A DNA stretch of 64,000 bases, from assembly GCA_002399975.1 (NCBI GenBank), contig DHER01000089.1:1-64000 (forward strand), written 5' to 3'. A model generated the notes under the pieces. The model ran no database searches and was not told the DNA's origin. It saw only the letters and a program-made list of their open reading frames with translations. The position numbers were made by a program, and so were the translations under genes. How positions within the stretch are numbered: the stretch's first letter is position 1; each line of letters starts with the position of its first letter. Shown here piece after piece: positions 45,948 to 55,126 of the stretch. Source of the DNA: Firmicutes bacterium UBA4845. GTDB lineage: Bacteria > Bacillota > Clostridia > Tissierellales > Sedimentibacteraceae.

Positions 45948-46739
45948 CTATAGAAGCACATTATCGTCATCAAATTCCTTGTTTTTCACTTTGTTGAATT
46001 TTTGAAGCACATCCTGCACAGAAAGGCCTTCCCTTTCATGTCCTTCAATATCTATTACAATATTTCCTGAATCCATCATTATCGTTCTTGTCCCAAGCAT
46101 AAGAGCAGACGATATATTATGTGTAATCATCAATGTTGTAATATTATTTTCATGCACAATTTTATCTGTAAGCTTAAGCACTGATTCTGCACTTATAGGA
46201 TCAAGAGATGCAGTATGTTCATCAAGCAATAGCAGCTTTGGTTTAACCAAGGTAGCCATAACCAGTGTTACAGCCTGTCGCTGGCCTCCCGATAAAAGTC
46301 CGATTTTAGTGTTTATTCTGTCTTCCAGGCCTAGGTTCAAAGCAGCCAAATGATCCTTTATATAATTTTTTTCCTTTTTTGACGGCATTTTCAAAATATT
46401 TTTTTTAACACTTCTCATATATGCAATTATCAAATTTTCACCTACAGTCAAGTTTGGTGCGGTTCCTTTCATAGGGTCCTGAAATATTCTTCCTATATAG
46501 GATGCACGCTTGTATTCCGGCATATAGGTAATATCCTGTCCATCCAATTTAATAGTACCCGAATCACAAGGCAGCGTTCCAGATATAACATTAAATAATG
46601 TTGATTTACCTGCGCCGTTGCCTCCGATTATTGTAACAAACTCTCCTTCAGAAATAGTAAGGTTCAAATTGTTCAGTGATAAATGACTGTCAAGTGTATT
46701 CTTATTGAATACCTTATTAACAGATTCGATTTTTAACAT
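45948..46739 (-). CDS. trpZ: ABC transporter ATP-binding protein, probable tryptophan transporter
   Basis: 263 aa. GGNGAGKSTLFN (Walker A), LLSGGQRQAVTLV (signature), LLLLDEHTASLDP (Walker B) and the switch His in MITHNIS. Its start shares an A with the stop of the permease gene. Last gene of the three-gene operon behind a Trp T-box. The symbol follows the trpXYZ naming of this Firmicutes transporter; function is inferred from the leader. Confidence 0.88.
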   Translation of the reverse strand: MLKIESVNKVFNKNTLDSHLSLNNLNLTISEGEFVTIIGGNGAGKSTLFNVISGTLPCDSGTIKLDGQDITYMPEYKRASYIGRIFQDPMKGTAPNLTVGENLIIAYMRSVKKNILKMPSKKEKNYIKDHLAALNLGLEDRINTKIGLLSGGQRQAVTLVMATLVKPKLLLLDEHTASLDPISAESVLKLTDKIVHENNITTLMITHNISSALMLGTRTIMMDSGNIVIDIEGHEREGLSVQDVLQKFNKVKNKEFDDDNVLL

Positions 46740-47629
46740 TATACTCTCCCCTTTCTCAATTTGCTTATTCCTCTTCTCCTTTTAATTTTCGGAACCGAAA
46801 GAGCCGTTATAACAACAAGCGCCGATATTAATTTTAAGTATGAAGGAGGAAAGCTGGTCGTCAATATCAAAGCAATTATAAATCTGTAAATAACCGAACC
46901 TATTATTACTGAAAAAAGTCCCAAAGTGATAGTTTTATTTTTAATTATTACTCCTCCTATAATTATTGAAGCAAAGCTGATTACAACCATGCCTGTGCCC
47001 ATGTTTACATCTGCTGACTGCTGCATTTGAGCAACTAAAGCTCCGGACAAGGCAACTATGCCATTTGACAGGGCAAACCCTACTATTTTTATAAAGTCAG
47101 TATCAATAGAAGATGCCCTGCACATATCTTCATTGTCTCCAGCTGCTCTTATTGACAAGCCCAGCTGCGTCCTGAAAAACCAGTTCAATATGGCAAATAC
47201 CAAAGCAATAATTATTAATAGTGCAAATATTTTATATGCTTTTCCATCATAAACAGCTTCAGCATAAGTGAAAATGCTTGTTCTATTCAGAAGCGGTATG
47301 TTTGCTTTTCCGTCCATAACCATCAAGTTAACAGAATATAACCCGGTCATAGTCAATATTCCCGAAAGTATAGGCTGTATGCCTGCTTTCGTCTGAAGAA
47401 CAGCAGTCACAACACCGGCAATTGTTCCTGCTGCAATAGCCATTACCAGCCCTGCTGCTGGCTTGTCATTAACTACATAAACTGCAGAAACAGCAGCTCC
47501 TAAAACAAAACTTCCATCAACCGTCAAATCAGCTACATTTAATATTCTGAATGAAATATATGTCCCAAATGCCAAAAGTGAATAAACAAGCCCTAATTCA
47601 ATCGCTCCTATAAATGATATTAAATTCAA
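46739..47629 (-). CDS. trpY: ABC transporter permease, probable tryptophan transporter
   Basis: 296 aa, eight to nine membrane helices of the branched-chain amino acid/sugar permease type (LNVADLTVDGSFVLGAAVS, GLSIRAAGDNEDMCRASSID). TTG start five to six bases after GGAGGT. The cytoplasmic loop AAGDNEDM is the contact for the ATPase. Paired with the binding protein and ATPase on either side. Confidence 0.88.
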   Translation of the reverse strand: MNLISFIGAIELGLVYSLLAFGTYISFRILNVADLTVDGSFVLGAAVSAVYVVNDKPAAGLVMAIAAGTIAGVVTAVLQTKAGIQPILSGILTMTGLYSVNLMVMDGKANIPLLNRTSIFTYAEAVYDGKAYKIFALLIIIALVFAILNWFFRTQLGLSIRAAGDNEDMCRASSIDTDFIKIVGFALSNGIVALSGALVAQMQQSADVNMGTGMVVISFASIIIGGVIIKNKTITLGLFSVIIGSVIYRFIIALILTTSFPPSYLKLISALVVITALSVPKIKRRRGISKLRKGRV

Positions 47630-47651
47630 TTTATACCTCCGCCTTTAACAA

Positions 47652-48662
47652 TTATTCAAATATCTGAAATTCATCTAATCTTTCTTTATCGATTTCAATG
47701 CCTAAAGATTTTGCTGTAGTTATATTAATCATATTTGAGTATTTATTTATAACCTCCACCGGGTTTTCAGTTATCGTTTCTCCTCCCAAAATTCTTGCAG
47801 CCATTGCAGCAACCTGTCTACCTAAAACTTTATAGTCAATTCCCACTGTTGCAAATCCTCCGTCCTTAATTAACGAATCAGCACCTGTATAAACGGGAAT
47901 CCCAGCATTAATTGCCTCCTGAGAAAGCATGGGCATTGCCAAAGCAACCGTATTGTCATTTGGAACAAATATAGCATCAACTTTGCTCGTCAAAGATTGA
48001 GCAGCCTGCAGAAGCTCTCCGGAGTTTGCAATATTTGCTTCAATGTATTTCATCCCGTTTGCGTTGCAGTAATCTTCTGCTCTTTGAATACTGGAAACTG
48101 AATTTACTTCTCCGGGATTATATATAAAACCGTATGTTTTAACATCCGGTGTCAACTCCTGAGAAAGCTTGAATATTTCTTCAACACCAATTGCATCTGA
48201 TACACCTGTTATATTTTGATCCGTAATATTCATATCTTTTACCAATCCTGCCTCAACAGGATAACTTGCTGCTGCAAACACTATGGGTATGTCTTTAGTC
48301 GCAGCCAATGCAGTCTGAGCAGCTCCCGTTGCAATTGGTATAATCATGTCAACTTTTTCTCCCACAAACTGATTTATAATAGTGTTCACATTCGACGGGT
48401 CACTTTGGGCATCTTTATATATGATTTCAACCTTATCCTTCATTCCTAGTTCTTCAAGCCCGACAATTATATATTCTCTTATTTCATCGAGAGATGGATG
48501 ATTTTGTGCCTGAACAATCCCTATTCTGAACTTCTCACTTTTTCCTGCATCTTCTGTACTATCTGCCTGCGTTTCACTTATCCCGTTTGCTTTTGTGCCA
48601 CAGCCTGTAGCAAACACTGTCAGAATTGCTGAAAGCATTAAAATTGCAACTAATTTTTTCAT
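47652..48662 (-). CDS. trpX: ABC transporter substrate-binding lipoprotein, probable tryptophan transporter
   Basis: 336 aa from ATG 48662 with AAGGAG 9 bases before. Lipoprotein signal KKLVAILMLSAILTVFATGC ends in a lipobox (Cys near residue 21). The rest is a type I periplasmic-binding fold of the PF04392 family (FRIGIVQAQNHPSLDEIRE, PIATGAAQTALAAT, IFVPNDNTVALAMP). It captures substrate outside the membrane. First gene after the Trp T-box. Confidence 0.88.
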   Translation of the reverse strand: MKKLVAILMLSAILTVFATGCGTKANGISETQADSTEDAGKSEKFRIGIVQAQNHPSLDEIREYIIVGLEELGMKDKVEIIYKDAQSDPSNVNTIINQFVGEKVDMIIPIATGAAQTALAATKDIPIVFAAASYPVEAGLVKDMNITDQNITGVSDAIGVEEIFKLSQELTPDVKTYGFIYNPGEVNSVSSIQRAEDYCNANGMKYIEANIANSGELLQAAQSLTSKVDAIFVPNDNTVALAMPMLSQEAINAGIPVYTGADSLIKDGGFATVGIDYKVLGRQVAAMAARILGGETITENPVEVINKYSNMINITTAKSLGIEIDKERLDEFQIFE

Positions 48663-48757
48663 AATATTCTCCTTATTCAAATAAATTATTATAGTATAAA
48701 AACAACAGCCTCATCCAAATTTTTCTGCCTTGACAAAAATAACTATATTCAGGCAAC

Positions 48758-48784
48758 AAAAAAACCTGCCCTTAAAAGGACAGG
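48758..48784 (-). terminator. T-box terminator of trpXYZ
   Basis: CCTGTCC pairs with GGGCAGG on the minus strand (48765-48784, one G-U), followed by seven T. Confidence 0.88.
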
Positions 48785-49005
48785 CATAATTCCTGCGGTA
48801 CCACCCTTAATTGACTGAAAGTTCAATCCTCTTTAACAAAAATGCTATCACATTTTCTGCCTTGTAACGTAAGCACACGTTTCAGATACTCGGGTAACCC
48901 TTTCACCTTTCCCTCAGCGATCCATTTGCTGTACTGCGTTCTGCAGGCTCTCATCAATACCTGCTCTCTGTAAGTGCACATATCAGTTTAATCTTCGCTT
49001 CAATG
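48785..49005 (-). promoter_or_regulatory. T-box leader, Trp specifier
   Basis: The minus strand has the T-box sequence GGGTGGTACCGCAGG (48792-48806). Stem I with AGAGAGCAGGT and GATGAGAGCCTG leads to a specifier loop AAATGGATCG, giving TGG (48922-48924), the Trp codon. It predicts induction of the downstream transporter by uncharged tRNA-Trp. Confidence 0.92.
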
Positions 49006-49030
49006 GTTTGTTTTTATATTATTGTTTGTG

Positions 49031-49059
49031 AGTTTACCATCCATTTCATAATTTGTCAA
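49031..49059 (-). promoter_or_regulatory. Promoter of trpXYZ
   Basis: TTGACA (49054-49059) and TAAACT (49031-49036) on the minus strand, 17-base spacer, just before the T-box. Confidence 0.7.
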
Positions 49060-49068
49060 CAGTTAATT

Positions 49069-50295
49069 TTAAATATTTTGTTTTACCCGATCAATTAATA
49101 TATTCCTATCATTTTTTAATTTTCCTTCAATAACCAAATTCAATATCTTGTTTAAAATTGAACCTAAAATAGCTCCCTCCGACAAGCCTAACTCAATTAG
49201 GTCTTTACCATTAATTTTTAAGGCTTTCAAGCTGTAACATTCATTGTTTACAACTATGTCATTTAATATTTTACCTGAATTCTTTATATTTATAAGATTC
49301 TGTTCATATTTATCGGATTGCGACCTGAAAACAGTTGATTTAAATTTTAAAAAATTAACATAATTTTCATAACCCATCTTATTAAGTTGTCTTTTTATAT
49401 TTATTCTATCAGGCAATATTTCTTCATCTTTATAAAATACCAGTGTTCTCACTTTCTTTACAGTTGCACCATCATATTTAAGTTTTTTTAATATATTTTC
49501 TGCACAATTTGTTTTATACAGCAGCAGTGTAAGTTTTAAATCCAAGCTATCGGCAAATCGCATAGAATTTAAAATATTTTCCCATGTATCGTTGTCGAAT
49601 CCTTTTACATAGGGAATAAATACTTCAACTACATCCTTGTATTCAATCATAATTTTATAAAAATTGCAGCCTGTTAAAAATTTATTGAATTCATTTGCTA
49701 TTCTTTCTTTTGAAATGCTGTTAAGCAGTCCTTTGTTGCGGTGTATACTGACAGAAGTTTCATGGTCTATAGTAAATTCCAATACAGATGCAAAACGAAG
49801 TGCCCTTAAAATCCTAAGGCCGTCTTCGTTAAACCTTTCATCCGGATCTCCCACGCATTTTATTATTTTATTTTTAATGTTATCTATTCCTCCGAACAAA
49901 TCAACTATACCATTATTATTGTAAGCAAGAGAGTTAATTGTAAAATCTCTTCGTTTTAAATCATAAGAAACATCGTCAGTAAAGAAAACAGAATCAGGAT
50001 GCCTGTTATCGCTGTACCTGCCGTCAATTCTATAAGTTGTTATTTCAATCTGCATACCTTCTATGATAACTGTTAAAGTTCCATGCTTAAGTCCTGTGTT
50101 TATGGTTCTGTAATTCTGAAAACAGTCAATTATTTCACCGGGCTTGGCCGATGTGGTAATATCCCAATCATTAGGAACAATGCCCAGCAGGCTGTCTCTA
50201 ACACAACCTCCAACAACATATGCCTCAAAACCGTTTTTAATTAAAATATTTAAAGCAATTTTAGCTTCCCTGGGAATATTTATATTGATTTTCAT
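49069..50295 (-). CDS. cca: CCA tRNA nucleotidyltransferase
   Basis: 408 aa, class II nucleotidyltransferase. The catalytic head has AYVVGGCVRDSLLG and PNDWDITTSA with the DxD carboxylates; then RRDFTINSLAYN, DLFGGIDNIKNK, and GDPDERFNEDGLRILRALRF. It adds or repairs the 3' CCA of tRNAs, which fits the lack of an encoded CCA on the tRNA-Ser in this window. No HD domain is seen. GAAGGGG precedes the ATG. Confidence 0.93.
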   Translation of the reverse strand: MKININIPREAKIALNILIKNGFEAYVVGGCVRDSLLGIVPNDWDITTSAKPGEIIDCFQNYRTINTGLKHGTLTVIIEGMQIEITTYRIDGRYSDNRHPDSVFFTDDVSYDLKRRDFTINSLAYNNNGIVDLFGGIDNIKNKIIKCVGDPDERFNEDGLRILRALRFASVLEFTIDHETSVSIHRNKGLLNSISKERIANEFNKFLTGCNFYKIMIEYKDVVEVFIPYVKGFDNDTWENILNSMRFADSLDLKLTLLLYKTNCAENILKKLKYDGATVKKVRTLVFYKDEEILPDRINIKRQLNKMGYENYVNFLKFKSTVFRSQSDKYEQNLINIKNSGKILNDIVVNNECYSLKALKINGKDLIELGLSEGAILGSILNKILNLVIEGKLKNDRNILIDRVKQNI

Positions 50296-50352
50296 TGAAC
50301 CCCTTCCCGTGCCTTTTTATATAATTATACATGAAATTTACTTATAATCAAT

Positions 50353-50390
50353 AAAAAAATAAAGCCTTAATTATTAAAGCTTTATTTTCC
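50353..50390 (-). terminator. Terminator after the radical SAM gene
   Basis: AATAAAGC (50358-50365) pairs with GCTTTATT (50379-50386), with an A-run on the left and T-run on the right, so it may act in both directions. Confidence 0.65.
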
Positions 50391-50402
50391 CTTAAATTTT
50401 TA

Positions 50403-51785
50403 CTATTTAGCTGAACAGCTGCTATCAGAATCAGAATTTCCATGTGATTTTTCCCACAATTCATCTGCAACCGGAGCCCAGTTCACTGACGCATCATAGC
50501 ACTTAGCACTTAATTCGTGTACGTCTTCGGGATTTTGCATATCTGTTGATTTTGCACCTGAATTTTCAACCATTTTCGTAAGTCGTCCCGGATTATCCAA
50601 AAGCGGGCAAGGACGTAAATGATTGTTGTTAAATGGCTGATTTTGTTTGTACTGCATAAACAACGGATTTTTATATGCCTGAAGCAGCGTATTTTCATGA
50701 ATATTTGTATCGGAATAATGTATGAAGGCACATGGTTCGATATCTCCGTTGGCATTAATATGCAAGTAATTTCTTCCTCCGGCTATACAACCTTTTACAT
50801 ATTCTCCGTCATTCCAGAAATCCATTGTAAATATAGGTTTGGTTTTTCTGAATTCTCTTATTTGTTTATACATATATTTACGCTGTTCTGCCGTTACCAA
50901 AAGCTCAGGTACAGCGTCGTTACCTACCGGCATATAGGTAAAGAACCATGCAAATTTTGCTCCCTTTGCAATCATATCGTCAATATATGCCTCACTGCCT
51001 ATTACATCAGTGTTTTTTCTTGTATAGCAGCATGAAATTCCAAATGGAAGTTTCCTGGCTTTTAATATTTTCATTGCTTTTATCACTGCTTTGTATGTTC
51101 CTTCTCCTCGCCTGAAATCCGTTTCCTCTTCAAAGCCTTCAACACTTATGGCAGGAACAAAGTTTCCAACTCTAAGCATTTCATCTGCAAATTCTTCATC
51201 AATCAATGTAGCATTTGTAAAAGCTAAAAAGGCACAATCATCATGTTTTTCACACAGCTTAATAATGTCATCCTTACGTACAAGGGGCTCTCCGCCGGAA
51301 TAAATATACATAAATGTTCCCAGTTTCTTACCTTGAGATATAATACTGTCTAATGTGTCAAAATCCATGTTCATTTTTTTGCCATAATCCGCAGCCCAGC
51401 AGCCTGTACAATGCAAATTGCATGCTGATGTAGGATCCATTAAAATTGCCCAAGGTATATTACAGTTATTTTCTTCTCTTGCTTTCATCTGGCGCTTGCC
51501 ACCGATAATTGTAGCGTTTATAAGGAAATTTTCAAATAATTTTTTCCTTACATTATCATCAATATCTGTATATAAGCTTTTTACAAGCTTATACCAATTG
51601 CTGTCCTTGTCAGTGAGTACCTTTTTAACTGTATTCATCTGTTTGGCCACCACACCATCCCTGTCAAACTTCTCAACCCAATCCAATATCTTTGGAATAT
51701 TATTGTCAGGGTCGGCGTCTAAATAAGCGAGAACCTTTTTTAAACCATAAGACTGCAGATTTTCTACTATATTCTTTTCACTCAT
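50403..51785 (-). CDS. Radical SAM protein with SPASM-like C-terminus
   Basis: 460 aa. A helical N-terminal part (residues 1-105) precedes the radical SAM core, where C122, C126 and C129 in ACNLHCTGCW bind the [4Fe-4S] cluster; YSGGEPLV is the SAM-binding GGE motif. The C-terminal part has further Cys residues (VKGCIAGG, GDIEPCAF, LRPCPLLDN) suited to an auxiliary cluster, as in SPASM proteins. The substrate is unknown. It diverges from a cluster-less paralogue across a region with three inverted repeats. Confidence 0.85.
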   Translation of the reverse strand: MSEKNIVENLQSYGLKKVLAYLDADPDNNIPKILDWVEKFDRDGVVAKQMNTVKKVLTDKDSNWYKLVKSLYTDIDDNVRKKLFENFLINATIIGGKRQMKAREENNCNIPWAILMDPTSACNLHCTGCWAADYGKKMNMDFDTLDSIISQGKKLGTFMYIYSGGEPLVRKDDIIKLCEKHDDCAFLAFTNATLIDEEFADEMLRVGNFVPAISVEGFEEETDFRRGEGTYKAVIKAMKILKARKLPFGISCCYTRKNTDVIGSEAYIDDMIAKGAKFAWFFTYMPVGNDAVPELLVTAEQRKYMYKQIREFRKTKPIFTMDFWNDGEYVKGCIAGGRNYLHINANGDIEPCAFIHYSDTNIHENTLLQAYKNPLFMQYKQNQPFNNNHLRPCPLLDNPGRLTKMVENSGAKSTDMQNPEDVHELSAKCYDASVNWAPVADELWEKSHGNSDSDSSCSAK

Positions 51786-51859
51786 ATATAACTCCTCCCA
51801 TTAAATAACAGTGACATAACTTTATTTAAATTATATTATTGATTTATGAAACTTTCATT

Positions 51860-51936
51860 AGACAATATATTTATATGTCTTAATTTTAGACATTCTTAAA
51901 TATTGTCTGATTTTTGGACATTTTTATACTTTGTCT
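51860..51936. promoter_or_regulatory. Three phased inverted repeats (A/G)GACA-N11-TGTCT
   Basis: Units at 51860-51880, 51888-51908 and 51916-51936. Each is 21 bp with arms AGACA, AGACA, GGACA against TGTCT and an AT-only or nearly AT-only 11-base spacer. Starts are exactly 28 bp apart. They lie between the divergent radical SAM gene and its paralogue and look like operators for a dimeric regulator. Confidence 0.75.
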
Positions 51937-52012
51937 ATATATAAATAATTTAAAAGGTTATATTATTAAATAAATAAAATTACAGACTATAAATTATAAT
52001 GGAGATGTGAAG

Positions 52013-53062
52013 ATGGAAAATTATAAATTAATTTATACGATAATTAAGACTGCCGTTGAAACCGGAATTCGATATATTGAAGATAACCCAAAAAGAGGTA
52101 TAAGAAATTTACTGGATTTAGGTGAATATTTTGCATCAAGCCCATCTCAGAAAAGTTTTTTTAATTTGGCTCATGATTTGTTGAAAAATGAAAATAGTCA
52201 TTACTATGATATCCTTGACACCTTGGTTCAAAATACAAATCACAAAACCTTAACAGACTACGGAGTAAATATAGGGTATAACAGTCTTTTATACGGTGCC
52301 AATATAATAAGAGAACATAAAAAAGAACATGGTTTCAATGTTCCTTGGGTAATTGTTTTCAATTTTGAGAAAAAAGACGACGATAATCTTACAAATGAAG
52401 AAATTTTAGATATTATAAATTCAGGAAAAAACAACGGAATATATAGTTATATGATCTTATTGGGTAAAAACAATATACTTGATGATTTATATGATGTTTT
52501 TGAAAAGAATGACAAATGTGCTTTTACCTTATTTATAGACCCAAGCCTTATTAATGAAAAAACAGTTAAAAAAATAAGCAGTATTTCTAATATTTGCATT
52601 TTTGTCTCAATTGACAATTATGAGAAATCAAACTTCAGTAAGCCTGAAGAATTTGATTTGCTTAATAAATATAAATGTTTATACGGCGGATACTGTTGTT
52701 ATGATAACAGCAGCACAATAAATATTTCCAACGGAACAATAACGGACAAATTATTATCACTAAATTTAAATTTTGCATTTTGCATAAGAAAAAATAATTG
52801 CAGCAAGGAGGCTGAAGAAATAACGTCCGATTTTATTTATAAATCAAGGATAGAAATTAATTCTCCCGTAATTTTAATTGATTTTTATAGTGACCTTGCA
52901 CGCATAAGCAAAATTATTTCCATGAAATCATGTTTTTTAAGTATTGACGGCAGAGGGCAAATATATACTTCAGATATTTTCAATAAAACTGAATACAATA
53001 TACGCAATAATTCACTGGAAAATATTTTAAGTTATACAATGCCAAAGGTAAACTCTGATTAA
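52013..53062 (+). CDS. Radical SAM-like pseudoenzyme lacking the cluster cysteines
   Basis: 349 aa from ATG 52013 (GGAG eight bases before). It aligns along its length with the divergent radical SAM protein: YIEDNPKRGIRNLLDLGEYF against YLDADPDNNIPKILDWVEKF, FNVPWVIVFNFE against CNIPWAILMDPT with PW at residues 111-112 in both, KNDKCAFTLFIDPSLINE against KHDDCAFLAFTNATLIDE, and YGGYCCYD against FGISCCYT. Where the paralogue has CNLHCTGC this protein has none of the three cysteines, and the GGE motif is also gone. The C-terminal Cys-rich tail is absent. It cannot do radical chemistry in the usual way; I infer a regulatory or structural partner. It meets the TetR gene tail to tail with a four-base overlap. 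Confidence 0.75.
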   Translation: MENYKLIYTIIKTAVETGIRYIEDNPKRGIRNLLDLGEYFASSPSQKSFFNLAHDLLKNENSHYYDILDTLVQNTNHKTLTDYGVNIGYNSLLYGANIIREHKKEHGFNVPWVIVFNFEKKDDDNLTNEEILDIINSGKNNGIYSYMILLGKNNILDDLYDVFEKNDKCAFTLFIDPSLINEKTVKKISSISNICIFVSIDNYEKSNFSKPEEFDLLNKYKCLYGGYCCYDNSSTINISNGTITDKLLSLNLNFAFCIRKNNCSKEAEEITSDFIYKSRIEINSPVILIDFYSDLARISKIISMKSCFLSIDGRGQIYTSDIFNKTEYNIRNNSLENILSYTMPKVNSD

Positions 53063-53595
53063 TTGTTGTCACCAAATGATTTAGCTACTCCTTCAACAGC
53101 TTTTTTCAATAGTTCAACAAACTGTTCCGGAGGAATCACCGCACCTTCAAACAGCCACCTTGAAATAGAAACCCTTATAGCATCAGCAAAGAATGTAGCA
53201 TAAAAGTCTACATTCTTTTTATTTTCAAATATAGATTTTAACTGTACCTTTAAAATAGGATGCAGAACTTCAACAAAATATTCAGTAAATGAGTTTTGAC
53301 CTGTTACTTGAAAGGCATTTCTGTAAAAAGTCTGATTCTTATAAAAAAAATCGCAGATTTTCTCCAAAAGCTCCCATGAAGTCATAGAAGCATCCTTAAT
53401 AGTCACTATAAATTCAGTATTATAGATCCAATTAACCAAATCATATTTGTCCTTAAAATGATAGTAAAAGCTTTGTCTGTTCATATTACAGCCTTCAACT
53501 ATATCACTTATATTGATTTTTTTCAGCGGACGCTCTTCCATTAATTTCTTTATGGACTCTGCCAAAGCCTTTTTAGTGATTTGAGAATCAGACAT
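53059..53595 (-). CDS. TetR/AcrR-family regulator
   Basis: 178 aa. The N-terminal HTH is KINISDIVEGCNMNRQSFYYHF (residues about 25-46), followed by KDKYDLVNWIYN. The C-terminal half is the compact TetR_C-type helical domain found in DhaS-like regulators, with no recognised ligand. Probable regulator of the radical SAM pair and of itself; a 29-bp perfect palindrome sits 26 bp before its start. Confidence 0.88.
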   Translation of the reverse strand: MSDSQITKKALAESIKKLMEERPLKKINISDIVEGCNMNRQSFYYHFKDKYDLVNWIYNTEFIVTIKDASMTSWELLEKICDFFYKNQTFYRNAFQVTGQNSFTEYFVEVLHPILKVQLKSIFENKKNVDFYATFFADAIRVSISRWLFEGAVIPPEQFVELLKKAVEGVAKSFGDNN

Positions 53596-53620
53596 AAATA
53601 GTTCCTTTCACGTTCATTAT

Positions 53621-53649
53621 AGTAATTAATCTTAATAAGATTAATTACT
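53621..53649. promoter_or_regulatory. 29-bp perfect palindrome upstream of tetR
   Basis: AGTAATTAATCTTA, one central A, then TAAGATTAATTACT. It is 26 bp upstream of the TetR start, a usual place for an autoregulatory operator. Its sequence differs from the AGACA-N11-TGTCT repeats. Confidence 0.65.
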
Positions 53650-53780
53650 CACATTCTAACATCAAATCAAATTTATTTAAAGAGGATTTTTGGGATTGTT
53701 TGAATACAAAAACTTAAAGAATAAAAATTTCAATAAAGAAGTTAAGAAAATATTTAGGAACGTTTAGATAGATATGACAA

Positions 53781-53870
53781 CGGAGAAGGAGGGATTCGAA
53801 CCCTCGAGGCGCTTTTGGCGCCTACACGATTTCCAATCGTGCGCCCTCGGCCGGACTAGGCGACTTCTCC
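53781..53870 (-). tRNA. tRNA-Ser (GGA)
   Basis: The minus strand folds as a cloverleaf with acceptor stem GGAGAAG/CTTCTCC, anticodon arm ACGAT-TTGGAAA-TCGT-type loop giving anticodon GGA, the long variable arm (GGCGCC...GGCGCC type) expected of serine tRNA, and T-loop GGTTCGAATCC. Discriminator base is G. CCA is not encoded. Confidence 0.96.
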
Positions 53871-54015
53871 ATATTAAGTAATAAAGTATTCAGATTTGCA
53901 GAATATTTTACACAGCAAATGATATTATAACCCTAAAACATGATTTTTGTCAATTATTATTTTAATTTGTTGCTCATCCCGAATTTCGAGACAAGCTTTT
54001 ATAAATCAAACATGA

Positions 54016-54888
54016 TTATCTTTCCGTTCCGAAGAAAAACAGTGCTATCGTCCCTTGCCCTGAATGAGACCCGATTACCGGACCTATGTAGTTTATCGGA
54101 ATATCTTTAATATTAAATTTGTCTTTGACCAGTCCTGCAAGATATTCAGCATCTTCCAAGCAATCACCATGGCTGATAAAAACCGGACCTCCATCAGGAT
54201 TCATACATGTTGATTCCATATGTTCCAAAATAGTGTGTATAGATTTTTTTCGGCCTCTCACATTTTCAACAGGGACCAAATGCCCTTCATTATCAACATG
54301 GAGTACAGGTTTAACATTCAAAGCGGTTCCGATTGTGGCAGTCATTGCATTAATTCTGCCACCTCTCTTTAAATGATTCAAATCGTCTACAGTAAACCAG
54401 TGGCTCAAATGCAGCCTGTTATCCTGCACCCATTGTTTTAGCTCATCCAAATTAAACCCTTCATGTTTCTTCCTGGCAGCACAATAAACTAACAACCCTT
54501 CGCCCATTGAAGCTGCCAACGTATCCACACATTCAACCCTGGAGCCTTTGTATTTTTCCATTAACTCTTCCGCTGCTATTAAAGATGAGTTGTATGTACC
54601 GCTCAATCCAGATGAAAACCCCAGATATAAAATGTCATTCCCCTTTTTCAGTATAGGCTCAAAATATTCCTCAAACATTTTAACATTTATAAGCCCGGTA
54701 ATTGACCTTTCCTCATTCCTGATTCTATTGTAAAATTCTTTTATACTCAGCTGCCTGTGATCAGGATAATCTAAATAACTTTCATTTTCAAACCCGAAAA
54801 TCATCGGCATAACCTTAATCCCATATTTGCTGATAATATCCACCGTCAGGTCTGCCGTTGATTCGGTTACTATAACATAATCTTTCAT
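54016..54888 (-). CDS. DegV family protein (fatty-acid-binding, FakB-like)
   Basis: 290 aa from ATG 54888 (GAGGGA nine bases before). VTESTADLTVDII at the start and FSSGLSGTYNSSL in the middle are the DegV signatures around the bound fatty acid; RGGRINAMTATIGTALNVKPVL follows. Members present fatty acids to the kinase FakA; no fakA is nearby. Monocistronic. Confidence 0.9.
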   Translation of the reverse strand: MKDYVIVTESTADLTVDIISKYGIKVMPMIFGFENESYLDYPDHRQLSIKEFYNRIRNEERSITGLINVKMFEEYFEPILKKGNDILYLGFSSGLSGTYNSSLIAAEELMEKYKGSRVECVDTLAASMGEGLLVYCAARKKHEGFNLDELKQWVQDNRLHLSHWFTVDDLNHLKRGGRINAMTATIGTALNVKPVLHVDNEGHLVPVENVRGRKKSIHTILEHMESTCMNPDGGPVFISHGDCLEDAEYLAGLVKDKFNIKDIPINYIGPVIGSHSGQGTIALFFFGTER

Positions 54889-55126
54889 AATCTTAATTCC
54901 CTCTATCATTATAAATGCTATAAGATTATATTATCATATTGAAATAACCATTACAATACATATAATTTCAATACTCCAAAATTTATTCAAATTTTCATTT
55001 GAATTACATTTCATCCATAAATTTATCGCCCGTATTTTAGATGTTTAATTTGTTAAACCAGGGGTATCTTATAAAACATAAGAAATAATTAAAAATAATT
55101 ATATTATTTCTACAGGAGGATTTAAT

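Noticed and set aside
51860..51936. Short CRISPR-like array (three repeats with regular spacing)
   Set aside because: Units are inverted repeats with only five conserved bases per arm and 7-base gaps; no cas genes nearby. Operators fit better.
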